In this document: piece after piece, positions 21,891 through 34,100 of the stretch
How positions within the stretch are numbered: the first letter of the stretch is position 1
How the letters are laid out: the number at the start of each line of letters is the position of its first letter
From: Tetranychus cinnabarinus
Lineage: Eukaryota; Arthropoda; Arachnida; Trombidiformes; Tetranychidae
DNA length: 64,000 nt
Reading direction: 5' to 3'
Assembly: GCA_022266195.1 (NCBI GenBank)
Contig: WHVY01000001.1
Span: 10,168,001-10,232,000, forward strand
Notes under the pieces: model-generated
Told to the model about the DNA's origin: nothing
Database searches by the model: none
What the model saw: only the letters and a program-made list of their open reading frames with translations
Position numbers and translations under genes: made by a program

Positions 21891-22259
21891 TGTAAGTAAA
21901 CTTCAAGCATAATTTAAGTTAGTAAATTGATAAATTTTTTGTTCATGCATTCATTAGGTCGATCCACAATTTGAGAGATATTACGCTGCCAGATTTTACA
22001 GACTTGATTACTGGAAGCCTACGTTTGGTTCATTTATTCAATTTGTTGCTACAATCTTCATACCATTTATTATTCTTACTAGATTTTACCAGAATGAAGA
22101 AGCAAGTCAATTTTTATATTTAATTGAATCAGATGTTTTTTGGCAATTATTGACTCCTCTTTGGAGAAAACGCAAAGTGGTGAATTGACTTATCAAAATA
22201 GGAAGCTTTATTTTTTATTATATTAAACAAGTTGTAAGAGTCATATGTTGTAGTGTAAA

Positions 22260-22470
22260 ATATTGATTTATTTATTTAATTCCACTAGTTAATATTTCTC
22301 CATTTTGCCGTTTATTCGCAATTATAAAAAACGAAAGGCTTGAAATTATTCAGGAAATCTGTTTATGCAACAACTTTGAGACTATTTGTCCTTTATCATA
22401 CACTGGAAATGGCATAAAGAAAACCAGAATATTTCAAATTGGGTTTCTCGTTATACAGCTGCGAAAATGG
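22260..22470. repeat. Duplicated 3' flank of NDUFB4 (matches 10270-10460)
   Basis: ATTTTGCCGTTTAT and the following 190 bp match 10290-10460 with scattered changes. This shows that copy C derives from a block with the same downstream neighbour as copy A. Its minus strand holds the damaged VYDKGQIVSKLLHKQ relic. Confidence 0.75.
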
Positions 22471-22625
22471 AGTTAGACCTCGATACCACATCTTTGGCGC
22501 ATTGTTTGGTATCCAAGTATATCGACGGTCATTTTTTGAGATAAATTAAGCACAATCAACATCGATTCAATGCTTTAGGCAAAAAGTTTAATGTTTTCAC
22601 ATGAATTATCCAATTTTCTTATTTA

Positions 22626-25600
22626 TTAATCGTAATCAGTATATCCTGGACAATCAATTTCGTCGCTGTTGTCCCAACAATCGGTAATATTGTTACACTT
22701 CTTCTCTATTGCAATACATGAAGTATTCTGTCCACAGTGAATTTCCTGAAAAAAGCAGAGCAAAATGTAAAAAATTAATATATTGAAACAAACACAAAAC
22801 AAGAATCAATGATATTGAATGATTTGAGAAGGGAAGATGGAATGATTAATGAAAAAGTATTTGTTAGTAATTAATGAAAAGCAATTTGTAATTAGAGTAA
22901 AATTGCAATGGAAACACAATTTTCCAGAAATCAAATTTCAGTTGAGTTAATTGCAATTGGCATTTCAAGTTAATGAAGATTCACGAAACTGAACCTTTAA
23001 AGTATCAAAATGAAAATGTAAAGTTTCAATTACGATATAAAATTGAAAGTCGCTAAGGTAATTGCGGTTAATCTTGAACCTATCAGTAGAACTAGAAAGT
23101 CTTAGAATTTCATTTTCATGGAAATCCTAAAAATCTTACGGATTTTATATTCTGTTGAATAAAAAATGAACAATTAATCTTGTTGGAGGTTTTCTTTATC
23201 TTTTTTTTCTTCAAGCATTATTTTTCTTCATTTTCCTCTTTGTATATTCATCATTATGGAATCAGTTTTGATTGTCTGTAAAGCATGGTAAAATATATAA
23301 ACAGAATAAATGAATTTCCGAGGCAGATTAACGAGGAGAAGAAGATGATGATGAAGAGAAAGAAGTAAATAGGGAAAAGAGAACAATAAGTTGGAAAAGA
23401 AACGGAGATGAAAATTTTTCAAATCATTTCCTATTTGATATAATGCTAATAATAATATTAATAAAGACTGGGGAACAACCATGAAGATCCCAATGTGAAT
23501 TGAGAGAAGAAAAGATCAGATGAAGTATATAAAGAGGTAAGCTTCAGCATTTGAGATCCGGTTTAAAGAAATGATAATAATATTGAATTTCAATGGAAAG
23601 CGCAAAATTAATAGTGAAAAATCATTTCAAATTTCATGAGATTTTTTTTCTTCTTTGGGTTAATTTTTTGTTGCTGCAAATTTAATTTCCTGAAGCACAC
23701 AATTATAATGATGAAATTTGCAAAGGGTAAAATTTGTTCACCTATTTCCAGACTCAGACAATGTCAACAATTTAGATCAATAAGTGGTTTAAATTTGCTA
23801 AATTGACTTCCTAACAACTTGGTGGGTATTCAGATTCAGATATTGTTGATGGATTTGTTGGTGGGGATTCACAATGAATCAAGGATAACAGGATGTTTCT
23901 GTCTTTCAAAAAATTGGGTTTGACTAGTTGAGTTGTTCATTAATAGTTGAATCTATTCAAATAGATATTTTTTTGTTGTTGTTGGATATTTAATTGTGGT
24001 TTGGTTTGTTTGATCAATGATGATACAAAAAGATGGGGAAAATGTTTCCAATTGATTTTTTTGTTCACCAATAACATTGAAGTCAATGAATAACTGAATG
24101 CATTTTATATGTTTATTAAGATAATCTTTTGATCACAAACGTTAATGCAAACACTTAACCAATTGGCATTCATTGAACTATTCACAATTGAATCAGTTGA
24201 CTGAGTGTAAATCAATGCAATAGATTTCAATCAATCATTAATATAATCTTGTCATAATTATTGGGTTTAAAATTAAACATTGCAATTAACAGTTGGAATG
24301 ACAGAATATTTTGCAAAGTTGAAAATGAAGAGATTATGAGAGGAAAAAAACTGCAATTGAAATATTGTTCATTTGTTCATCAACACATGAATTGGTATTG
24401 AAAAAGAAGCTAAAAATGGTGAAAAAAGAGATAAAATGAAAAAGAAAGTTAAGATTGAAAAAAAGTAACTGAATATGGATAAGAAAAAAATGATGAAAAT
24501 GCTGCCAGATTGAGGTAATGATGTTGGAAATGATAATATTTGATAACAATGCAAGTAAAGCATATGTGTCAATGTAACACAATGGACCATGAAAGTATAT
24601 TCATAAACATGTTTAACCAGTCAAGTCCAAGGTTGATATTTTCATGATAGATGAGCATTTGCATTTAATTCTTGTGCTTTGATAATATTGATTCTGGATT
24701 ACTTTTTGCTCTGTTGTCATAAGTACAAACATGAATGTTAGGTAATGGATAAAAGTGTTTGAAAGTGAATCGACAATTATTTAATGTAAATTGGTGGGAA
24801 AAAAATTCTGATCTGATTTGAGTGAAAGGAAAAGTTAAGCAAAAATTTGCAATCAAGAAAAATGGTGATCAAAAGATATGGCAAGAAGATCGTAAAGGAG
24901 TGGTGATGATAATGAAGAGATGCAAGGGACAGTGTCCCTCCCAAGATAAGGTCACAATGAAAATTGACGACAACTGATGTTACAAGAAAAGGAGGAGATA
25001 TGATGATGATGATTAGAAGGATAAAAATGGCTCAACCATAAAACAAGGTCATTGATTTACAATGATGGACATCAATTAATTGATTGCTGTAACTCTTAAT
25101 CAAAATAAAAGGCAGCAACAACAAAAAAGCCATAGACAAGAGGGACCAGTTAATGACCATTAAACACAAGACTGATGAGAATGAACAAAGGCTGAGATAA
25201 AGAGAGAGTTGAAGAGGATGGTGATGATGAGCTTGATGATAAAGGTTAATAAGTTTCATCTTTGTCCTCAAATCCAGCTTGGATAAAGTGATACACACCC
25301 GAAGAGGGAAAAGATGATGTGATATCATCACTATGGAAGACATTTTTCTTCCTTTCCTCCTAATTATTATAATATGATGCAAAAAGTAACAATAAAAATG
25401 ATAATAAAACTAATAATAAAAAATAATATATAATTTACAGTGAAAAGCAACTTTCAGAGATTCATCTTAATTTGATTAACTTGAATAAACAAACTTCAAT
25501 TGTACAGTTTATCATTGCAATTTTAATTGTATTGAAACTATTAAAACGCCTTTACTTTCCCTTATTTTTTGTAGTTCAACAATAACTCATAAGGCAATGG

Positions 25601-28600
25601 AAACGATAACATGATAATGATGATGAAGTAGATAAGGTAAAAATTAGATGACGAGAGTAAATGAAATATGAAGGGAAAAAACTGAAGTAAAGGTTAAGCA
25701 AAGGCTATCAAAAGTTTGAGTGAAGAGGGGAAAAAGTCGTAAGAAGCTAAAGATGAACAAAAATAATGATAATGAAAGAGGAAGATATGAAGATGAAGAT
25801 AAAGGTCGGTCTGTAACAATCAAGACTAAACTCAATGTTTATGGACATGTTTTTATAGCCCGCCCGAAAATACTGCCAAAAAATGGCTCAAGATATAAAA
25901 TACTCTCCACCCGAGTAGAGAGAGATGATGATGAAAATGTAAAGATGCTCAACAACTTTTTTTAATGTAAGAGGATGATGGAGGAAAGAGACAAATGGTG
26001 AATAAAGCGATACAGAAACAGCATAACAATAAATACTGAAAGGGTATGGCTCAAGTCGGTTATTCATTGTGTTCCCTGGTTTCACTGTAGTAGGCCAGGT
26101 CATAATAAATTGAAATACACAAAAAGTTAAGTCAATTTGATTATCAGTGTGATGGGAAAGATGATAAATAATGTAAATACAAAGTTTAAACAAGGTAACT
26201 AAGGTAGTTTAGGGTATGGAACCATCAAAGTCTATCGGATAGGTGAGAAGAAAGTTTAAATTTGAAGAGAAGAACAAAATTTGAGTAAAATGTGAAGTTT
26301 GAAGGGATAAAGAAAGCAGATAAAACAAAGCAGATTGAACAATGTGCTTACATTCTGACAGTTTATTGACAAACAATAAATATTGTGAGGATAAGTTTGC
26401 AGTAAAGTTCAAGCATTATTGAGATTTGCTTTTACTAACTAAAAAAATCAAAGTAAAGAGCAGCTTAATTATTATTGAAAAATGATGATAATCATGATGA
26501 TAGAAGAACAAGAAAAAGGTTTGAAACTTTGTTTTTGAAAAGGCGAAAAAGTTAAGACAAGTTTTGTTAAAAAGTTAACTTTTTACCAAAATTTGTGAAA
26601 TTTTTACAAGCAATGATGATTTACTGGATAAAACCAATTGAAGAAGTAGAAGCAAAAGCAAAGTTGAGTTTGCTAGCTAATTGATTGTTTACATTTGGTT
26701 CATCTCATTGTCTCTGAAAGAGCAACAGGAGATGATGAGGATGCAGGGAAGCATGAAGAGGAAGAGTAAGACTAATAACAATAAGGATAATAAAATTTCC
26801 GCTGATTCAAGCAGTTTTTGTTATCATTAAAATTGTTATTATTATAATTATTGAGACGAGTTTCAAGTTGAGGAAAAGAAATGAACATTGCTCAGATTCT
26901 TGGCAATGAATGTTTTCTTGGCCAGCGTCCATTTAAGGGTGAAGAAAAATTTCCCACTGAGTGTTAAAACATTCATCCAATGTAGTTAACTATATCATAG
27001 AGAGATTCATGATAGTAAACATAATATAAAATGAGTAACGGCTATGAAATGGATGGAATAGAGTCTTGTGAAATATTTCACCTTCCAATGTCTCAGATAA
27101 CAAAGATATTTAGTTGCTTTTCATCTTGTTAAATATCTTCTTGAAATCCTTTTACAAAGGAAGACAGAAGATGCAAGAGAAAGAAAGAGAGAGAGAAAGG
27201 TTTATATTTCCAAAAGCTCAGAATAATCTTAACGTAAACAGGCGATACTGCTTAATTAGCATCATGTTACTCCAAAAGATTATGTATATTGGTTAGCGAG
27301 TTGGTTTATTAATCTTACATGTAACATGATTGTTATTTTTTGTTGAGCAATTTTTCTTGTTTTCACATTTCCAAAACATCAACTCAATTTGGGTTATCAA
27401 TCAGAATTTTTTTCATCATCTTCTTCTTCGTCTCATGCATCAATAAACACATTGGTTTATGTCTGTCTAACGCTAAATTAGACCTTAATCATTATCTAAG
27501 TAATCAAGCTTACATAAATAGTAGAGATGCTTGGCTAACAGAATAAAGGAAATCTGATTTTCAACGATAGATTTTCGATCGATTGGATTGTAAATATTAT
27601 GAGATGAGAGAAAGATTAGGGATGAGAAATGTTACAGAGATACCAACTGAATATTGATTAACTGGTGAAGTATTAAAAAGGTTGAAAGAATACACAAGAT
27701 AAATATGGAAGATTGATAAATGATTAAAGCAGAAAATGTTAATGGCTGGGAAAATGAAAAGGATATAAAGGGATTGGGATGAGAATGGTAAAGGTTAACT
27801 TACGTTTTCACCACAATCACAGTTTTTCTCGTCCGATGAATCGAAACAATTCATATGGCCATCACATCTTTTTGATAAAGGTATACATTGAGTATTTAAA
27901 CACTGCCATTCACTTTCTAAACATTTATAAGTCTTTTCACAGACACAATCTTCAATTTGGAGAGATTGATGTTGAGATCGGGTTACTTTGATGCAATTAA
28001 TATCATCAACTCTCCATTGGTTTAACTTATCATAACAATAACGAGTCCTTGAGTGAACTCTTTCTTCATCACAGGATACAGATTCACCTTTACACGTTGG
28101 CCCCCAATCGGACCATTTATCCCACTTATATTGATAATGTTCAGGCTCCTCTGGATCACTTTCATCTGCACTTTGATCACCATCCACTTCAGATCCATCA
28201 CTATTATCACTTGATGTGGTTGAACCAGTTTTACTAATTTTGGTACTCTCAGTTCTAGTTGAACTTTTAAATTTAAAAAGTATTGTCCTTTCATCAATAT
28301 CTAAACCGGTGAATACTCCATTCTTTTTGGCACTCATTAGGTTAAGGACTATCTCATTTAAAGAACAATTAACATCTCTATTAAAATGTAAAATTAAATC
28401 AACAATGATTCCATTTAAATTGTACAGCAGATTGTCTCCTTTTCTCACTGAGATGAGTTCCACTTTATCCAATTGAAGAGGTACAAGTGAGCGAGATAAG
28501 TTGATCGCTAATTTAATCTGTAAAGCACGAAATTTCATTGGATTTTAGGATTTGGGCGTAAATGGAGGAAAAAAAGGTGATGGAAGATGAGAGGGAAAAG

Positions 28601-29900
28601 GAGAGGAATATAAAAGGGGAGAAAGGTGAAAAGATGGAAAGAAAAGAACAATAAGAATTAGATTCGGCCGTGAATTAGGTGTATTCAGTAAATGGTCTTT
28701 ACATGTTAGTTGAATTATTTCTAAGCCAAGATGAAATCATGTTCACACTCGACCTTCTTACCTTTTCACTAATAAGCCAAGACAGCTTTTGAAAGGCATC
28801 ACTAGTTCTATTTTTTAATTGACGACTGTACATTTTATTGCTGACTCTGAATTGAGCTTCGATAATTTTTCTCTCTTTAAGACGGTTATGATGGTTTCCA
28901 TTTGAAGCAAGTTGACTTTTGAAACCATCTAATACGTTGAAACAAAAGGGAAACAATGACAGGACCATCCATGATTCATGTAAATAAAATATAATAGAGA
29001 AAGAAATGTTAGTAAAATTGATAGATAAAGAAATCGTACCGATTAATTATTAAGAAAGCTTACCAATAACGTATTCACTGGTATTTGGTAAATCACTTAT
29101 TCTGGTTGAATTGTGTAAAGGAAAGTGTTTTGCAGAATCTCTGTTATTCCTATTATTGGTGTTAACAATATTGGAATTTTCTTGAGAGTTCAGCATATTG
29201 GTATTGCTTAAATCCATTGGACCAAGTTTGACTGCATTAGAATTGACAAGGAACACATCTAGAGATAATTAAAAAGAATTAATTAAAATCGAATAAAGAT
29301 TAGAATATAATTAACAAGAGGAAGTATTAAATTCGATGTTTTCACTTACCTTTTTGTAAATGAATTACATGATAAACAGCCAGAAAGACGGCAATAAATA
29401 AAACAGGGAATAGACATAAAAATATTAATCTTCTTTTAGCATTGAAACCACTAGATTCGACATCAACATGATGAATTTGATCACTTTTAATATCTCCAGG
29501 GTTAAACTGTAAGAGAAATGGAAACAGAAAAAGGTTAAACACAGAAAGAATGGAAAGAATGTTAAGTTTGACAATTAATTAAATGTAACAAGAAACACAC
29601 CATCATCAAGTTAACATTGTTGTGATTTCGTTGTCTATTTAAAGTTGCATGGTCATAATAAAGTGACCCACTGTGATGATCTAAAGGTGCCGATGAATAA
29701 GCCACTGTCCAAATTGGTGGTTTACAGGTTCGCTGCTGTTGATGATGATGATTATGATCGTGTTGAAGAGTACCACTGTGAATGTCTCTTGCTATAAACA
29801 TGGTCTTAACATCTTTGTAAGAGTCAGATGAACGAGAGGAGGAAGAAGAACAGGATGGCAACGATAAATGGGAGTAAATTGTTGATGATGAACAGGACAT
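22626..29900 (-). CDS. Type II membrane protein with SEA, TSP1-like and two LDLa domains
   Basis: Six coding exons (29601-29900, 29350-29506, 29064-29258, 28762-28928, 27804-28517, 22626-22745) join in phase to 550 residues. An N-terminal cytoplasmic part of about 125 residues is Ser- and His-rich. A membrane segment at about 127-148 follows KRR, giving type II topology with the C-terminus outside. Next come a SEA domain at about 239-360 (split by intron 4), an acidic Ser/Asp linker, a TSP1-like segment at about 405-464 (W..WSDWG, then RTRYC), and LDLa repeats at 472-506 and 508-543 with the calcium-binding SSDEKNC and NSDEIDC motifs. SEA plus LDLa on a type II stalk recalls corin- and matriptase-type proteins, but no serine protease domain follows: the last exon ends YTDYD, stop. 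I infer a cell-surface binding or adhesion role; partner unknown. Exon 1 follows a possible acceptor (TTTTCACAG), so a 5' UTR exon is likely. Confidence 0.82.
22746..27803 (-). other. ~5-kb last intron of the LDLa-domain gene
   Basis: The intron is bounded by GTAAGT (27803) and TTTTTTCAG (22746) and separates the two LDLa repeats. On the transcript strand it is strongly pyrimidine-rich. I found no nested gene: the minus-strand open frames at 23.2, 24.3-24.6, 25.0-25.4, 25.6-26.4 kb are Leu/Ser/Phe/His-rich products of these tracts. Short simple tracts such as AGAGAGAGAG near 27185 are present. Confidence 0.6.
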
Positions 29901-31108
29901 ACCCCTGTGAAAATAGTCCCCCTCACCAAATAAAAGGAATTTGGTGTGAAATCAAAAAGTAGGGGGAAAAATCCTTCAAGATGAGAGGTTGTAGAAAAGG
30001 GTGAAATGGAAGATACAAATTTGAAGTTCAAGTATATGTGTAAAATCAATAAGATCAATTTTTATCCAAATTTATCCATTACTGAAAGAATGATTATATC
30101 TGGATAATCCTTGGTAAACATTTACACACAATTGTCATCACAAAAGATAAAATAGTCGAAGCAAATGAAAATATCCTTTGTGTCAAAAACTGCCGATAAT
30201 CAGAAGCCAAACAGAAGATAGATAAATTCACTTCACTTAAAAAAAGAGCAAAAAATTATTGGTATAATCCAAAGAGACCCAAAAAAAGATGTGAAAACTG
30301 AGATATTAAAAACAGCGATGGGTACAAAAGTGATGCTAGTATGAACGTAAGCACATAAAAAAATCCAATAAAGAGTTGTTAGTTGAGTTAATGGCGATTT
30401 AAATTTGAAACACTAATTTTCTCCTTTAACTATCTGCTGTACAAGGTTATGAGTTGATGTGATTGACCAGAAAAGCAATGGTTAAACATTGTAGCAAGTA
30501 GTTTAGAAGCTGTTGTTGATTTTGATGTTGGTAAGAAACATGTAACCAGCACAGAAAAAAGAAGGTTGATTATTGTAAAGAAAAATATTCTAAACAACAG
30601 TTGATGTATTCCTAAAAAATATAAATATATTTATATAAATATCTGTGTACATGTATTGGAAGAAACAGATTTACTAAAAGTAAATTAGAAAACAAAGAAG
30701 AAGAAGAAAACAAAAATTGTCAAAAAAGAGTCCAACAATCAACAAAAAAAACTGTTCAAGTAAACTTTTAGCCAAAGCTGTTGTTCACAATGTTCAACTT
30801 TAACTGAAGCCTGACAACCAATAACAAAAACCTGATTCTCCAACAACTGCGCCTTCTTGCTCCCTCACATTGACTCACTAACATTCCTTGCCCTTCTTTC
30901 TACCCCTAGCAACATCCATCTTCTGGTCTTCTCTGCCTTCTCTGGCTTAGCCCATAGTAACTCTGTCTTCTCTGTCTAAGTTTCATCATTTTTTATCGTC
31001 TTTCCTGCTTATCTTTCTTTTCTTCTTTCTTATCTTCTGCTGTCATCGATTCAATCCTGATTTCGCATTATATTGAATCATCATCTCGCTGTTTATCCGC
31101 TCAAGACC
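29901..31108. promoter_or_regulatory. 5' flank of the LDLa-domain gene, possible divergent promoter
   Basis: No coding exon is supported. The plus strand from about 30840 to 31108 is pyrimidine-rich (TCTTCTCTGCCTTCTCTG) and leads to ATGATAAAGATTTGG directly followed by TTATTTACG and GTAAGT at 31133, which looks like a first exon on the plus strand. That would make this a divergent promoter region, but the downstream partner exons are uncertain. Confidence 0.3.
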
Positions 31109-31132
31109 ATGATAAAGATTTGGTTATTTACG

Positions 31133-34100
31133 GTAAGTTTTTAGCTATTTATTTAGCTGCAAAGATGAGTCAAATTGTTTGATAAGATTGGAATGATAGT
31201 GTTAAGAAATCTGGGAAAAGATTGATATATATTTATGAACTTTGAGTGTCACCATTTAAAACTGTTTGCTCATATTTTAGGAAAAGCAGAAGATGAAGCT
31301 TTGGCCGTTAAATAAATTTTGTCATTTGAAAAATTATTTAACCCCTTACTGGCAAGTTACAGTATTTACTCGATCATAAACCATTGCAATGTTAAGTCTC
31401 TTTGTTTTACTATTCATGGACTCATTTCTTTGTTTCACTTGTTTTTTTTCACCTACTTTCTAATTAATTATATTTCACTTTTGCTCTGATATGTCTCATC
31501 TTCTTTCTCTTTCATACACATTTACATGATAATTTTCATCAGAATCTTCCCTTTCATTTCTGGTAATCTACATAAATAACAACTTGATTCCTAACATTAA
31601 AAGCCAAGTATTCCTTTCCTTTTACCTTTTTTTACCTCCTCTGCTTCATTTCTATCAAGAGATTTAACATTTTTTTCTTCTTCTTTTACTTTCTCTTCTT
31701 TAGCCTGTGTTATTTTTAATATTACCTGTTGTATTCCATGACCGTTACCGTTGAATGAGGATCAAGGGAAAAAATCTACTCATTTTTTGCCTTCAATGGA
31801 GACATTCTTGAAGCCAGTGAAAAGGAGAAAACAAAACAAACACATGAAAGCTAAAAGTCTTCAGATTGAAATAAAGGAAAGCCAACAATGAATAAGGTAA
31901 GAATGGTGAAGAAAGAAGAAAAAAAGGTTAAAAGTAAAATCCCTATTGAGAAGTCCATTGATTCTTATTGTAATGTCAACTGGACTAGGTAAAAAGGTTA
32001 AACAACAAAAAAGGTCACTTAAAAATATTCAAGCCAGAAGCTAGGAAACCCCATAGAGCTTTCCGCTTCTCTCCCTCTCTTTTAAGCTGTTTGAGAGACA
32101 GTTTTGTGTTTGTCAAAGTCCATTTGAACGACGAAAAGGATGACAACGATGAAAACCAAGCATAACAAGGGAAAAGTGCCAAGAAATGTTAGAATTAAAT
32201 GCAAAAGAAAGAAAATTCAATTCAACCTAACCTTGTCCTTTTCTTTTCTTTTTTCTCTTCACTTTTTTCTTCTTTCACTCAATTGTGCTTCAATTGTATT
32301 TTATTATTAATACACAGTTTACCTTTTTTCACCTTTAGCCCATCATTTATGCTTATTTAATGTACCATGTAGAAGAGCCTCTGATGCAGGATAACCTCAG
32401 TGAACAAGCAATATCCTACAAGTTTAGTGCCAAGGAGAAAAAAAAAGCCAAACGATATGGAAAATAATACCTTTATTGACAAAGAATATTCAAGGTAGAA
32501 ACAGGTCAGAACATAAGGTATCACAATCAATGGAATTGATACATTGGCGTGAAAAATGGTTTCACAAAGAATGTTTCATATTCATCTTTTATGTCTTCCT
32601 TTTCTTTATTCATCTTCATCAGCATCTTTTTACAATATACATCTTCGCTTTTTTTCATCTGAATAGTTACAACTTTTTATTATTATGTTTTATTATTGCC
32701 AATATTATTTCCTATTTCAATGGATATACATAACGTTAGTTTAGATACACACAGGAATAGTGTGAATACACATGATAATATCCCCTATTGTAGCTATTAT
32801 CAATTCCATGGTGACTATTTCTCTTCCTATGTTACCTTATACTTAATTTTGTATTTTTTTATTCAACATCACATTATAACAAGGTAATTGATTTTCAATA
32901 GGAATAGGGTACTTTATTGTTATTTACAAATTTGATTGTTACCATGTTTTTGCCTCTCTCTCCTACTTTCTCAAAATAGTAATGATGATCGAATAGCAGT
33001 TGATGAGGTTGCTTGATTGAGTCTGTTTTAAGGTCATAGACACTTGATTGTTATTAGATTTATATGTGATGCTAAGTTAGGCCAATTTAGCGTCAATTTT
33101 AAGGCCCGGTACAGAAACCATTTAACCGTGAAAATTTTGGGAATAAAAAACCTAAAATTTTGTTCACCATTAAACTTTATTAGCTTATTGTGTGTTCCTT
33201 GCTGCTTTAATTTTCACTATATACAGTATTGCTGTATTACTCCATATTGATCAGTATTAAAACAGCAATTGGAAACACGCTTCACCAAACCTAATTTTCA
33301 GATATGAAATATAATAATAATAATAATAGTAATAATAATAATGAAGCAACAAAAAAATACCTTCAATTGTAATACTTGACTAACACATTGTTATTGTCTA
33401 TTATATTTCAGATACAGAGCATTGGAATTCACCCGAAACAATCGACGAATAATCTTACATGTTAAAAAATGATGACCGGAAAAAAGATTATCTATTGAAA
33501 TGGTAATTAGCCGAATTAAACTCAACTTGAAAATGCATTCCAACCTTTGCTCCTGTTAAATCAATTGAATCAACCTTTTTTCTTCATGTGATTTATGATT
33601 GATTTGGGTTTTATGAATGATAGTTGAAGACAAGTTTCAAAGTTGGAATAACAATTAACGATTGTTTTTCGTTAACCTTGACATTTTTGTCTCTTTCTCA
33701 CAATGAATTATCTTTCAATTATCATGATTCATGATAATCTCTAATGTTGTTTACCAAACATGTGTACTTTACCAATATTTATCCAAATAGCGTATTCATT
33801 TTATATTTTATTTTATATTATTGTTACAGTACAATAACAACAATGATAATAATATTAATAAAATGATAATAGTAATAATCAGAAGCTCTTGAGTTGGTAA
33901 GCGCATTAACCACTGTAAGAATTAATCTCAAGACATTGTATGGAAGCAGAAAAAAGGCTAAACCAATTCATGGTTTTATTAAGATGATAACATTTTCTCT
34001 TTCTCTCTTTTTACAGGTTGATTTGACCAAGAAAGATTTGACCTGACCTACAATACTCTGTAAAATAACCAGATAATAAAATGAATATAAAACCACGATT

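Larger units (their letters stand above)
20640..22215 (+). pseudogene. NDUFB4: NDUFB4 copy C, dead
   Basis: The NDUFB4 5' flank (CTTCAGTGGCCTTTGTG near 20647) is followed not by exon 1 but by about 1.17 kb of unrelated DNA. Intron 1 sequence resumes at about 21892, and exon 2 at 21958-22101 is almost unchanged, with TTAG acceptor and the same protein (one extra silent change, ACG for Thr). The donor after exon 2 is GCAAGT instead of GTAAGT. The intron 2 acceptor and the first codons of exon 3 (DIYW) are deleted: CTCCTCTTT joins directly to GGAGAAAACG. The end of exon 3 is also altered. Without exon 1 and with exon 3 damaged it cannot make NDUFB4. Confidence 0.85.

Noticed and set aside
33885..33955. 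tRNA-like wording (GCTCTTGAGTTGGTAAGCGC) at about 33883
   Set aside because: No acceptable box B or cloverleaf follows, so it is not a tRNA gene; at most a SINE scrap.
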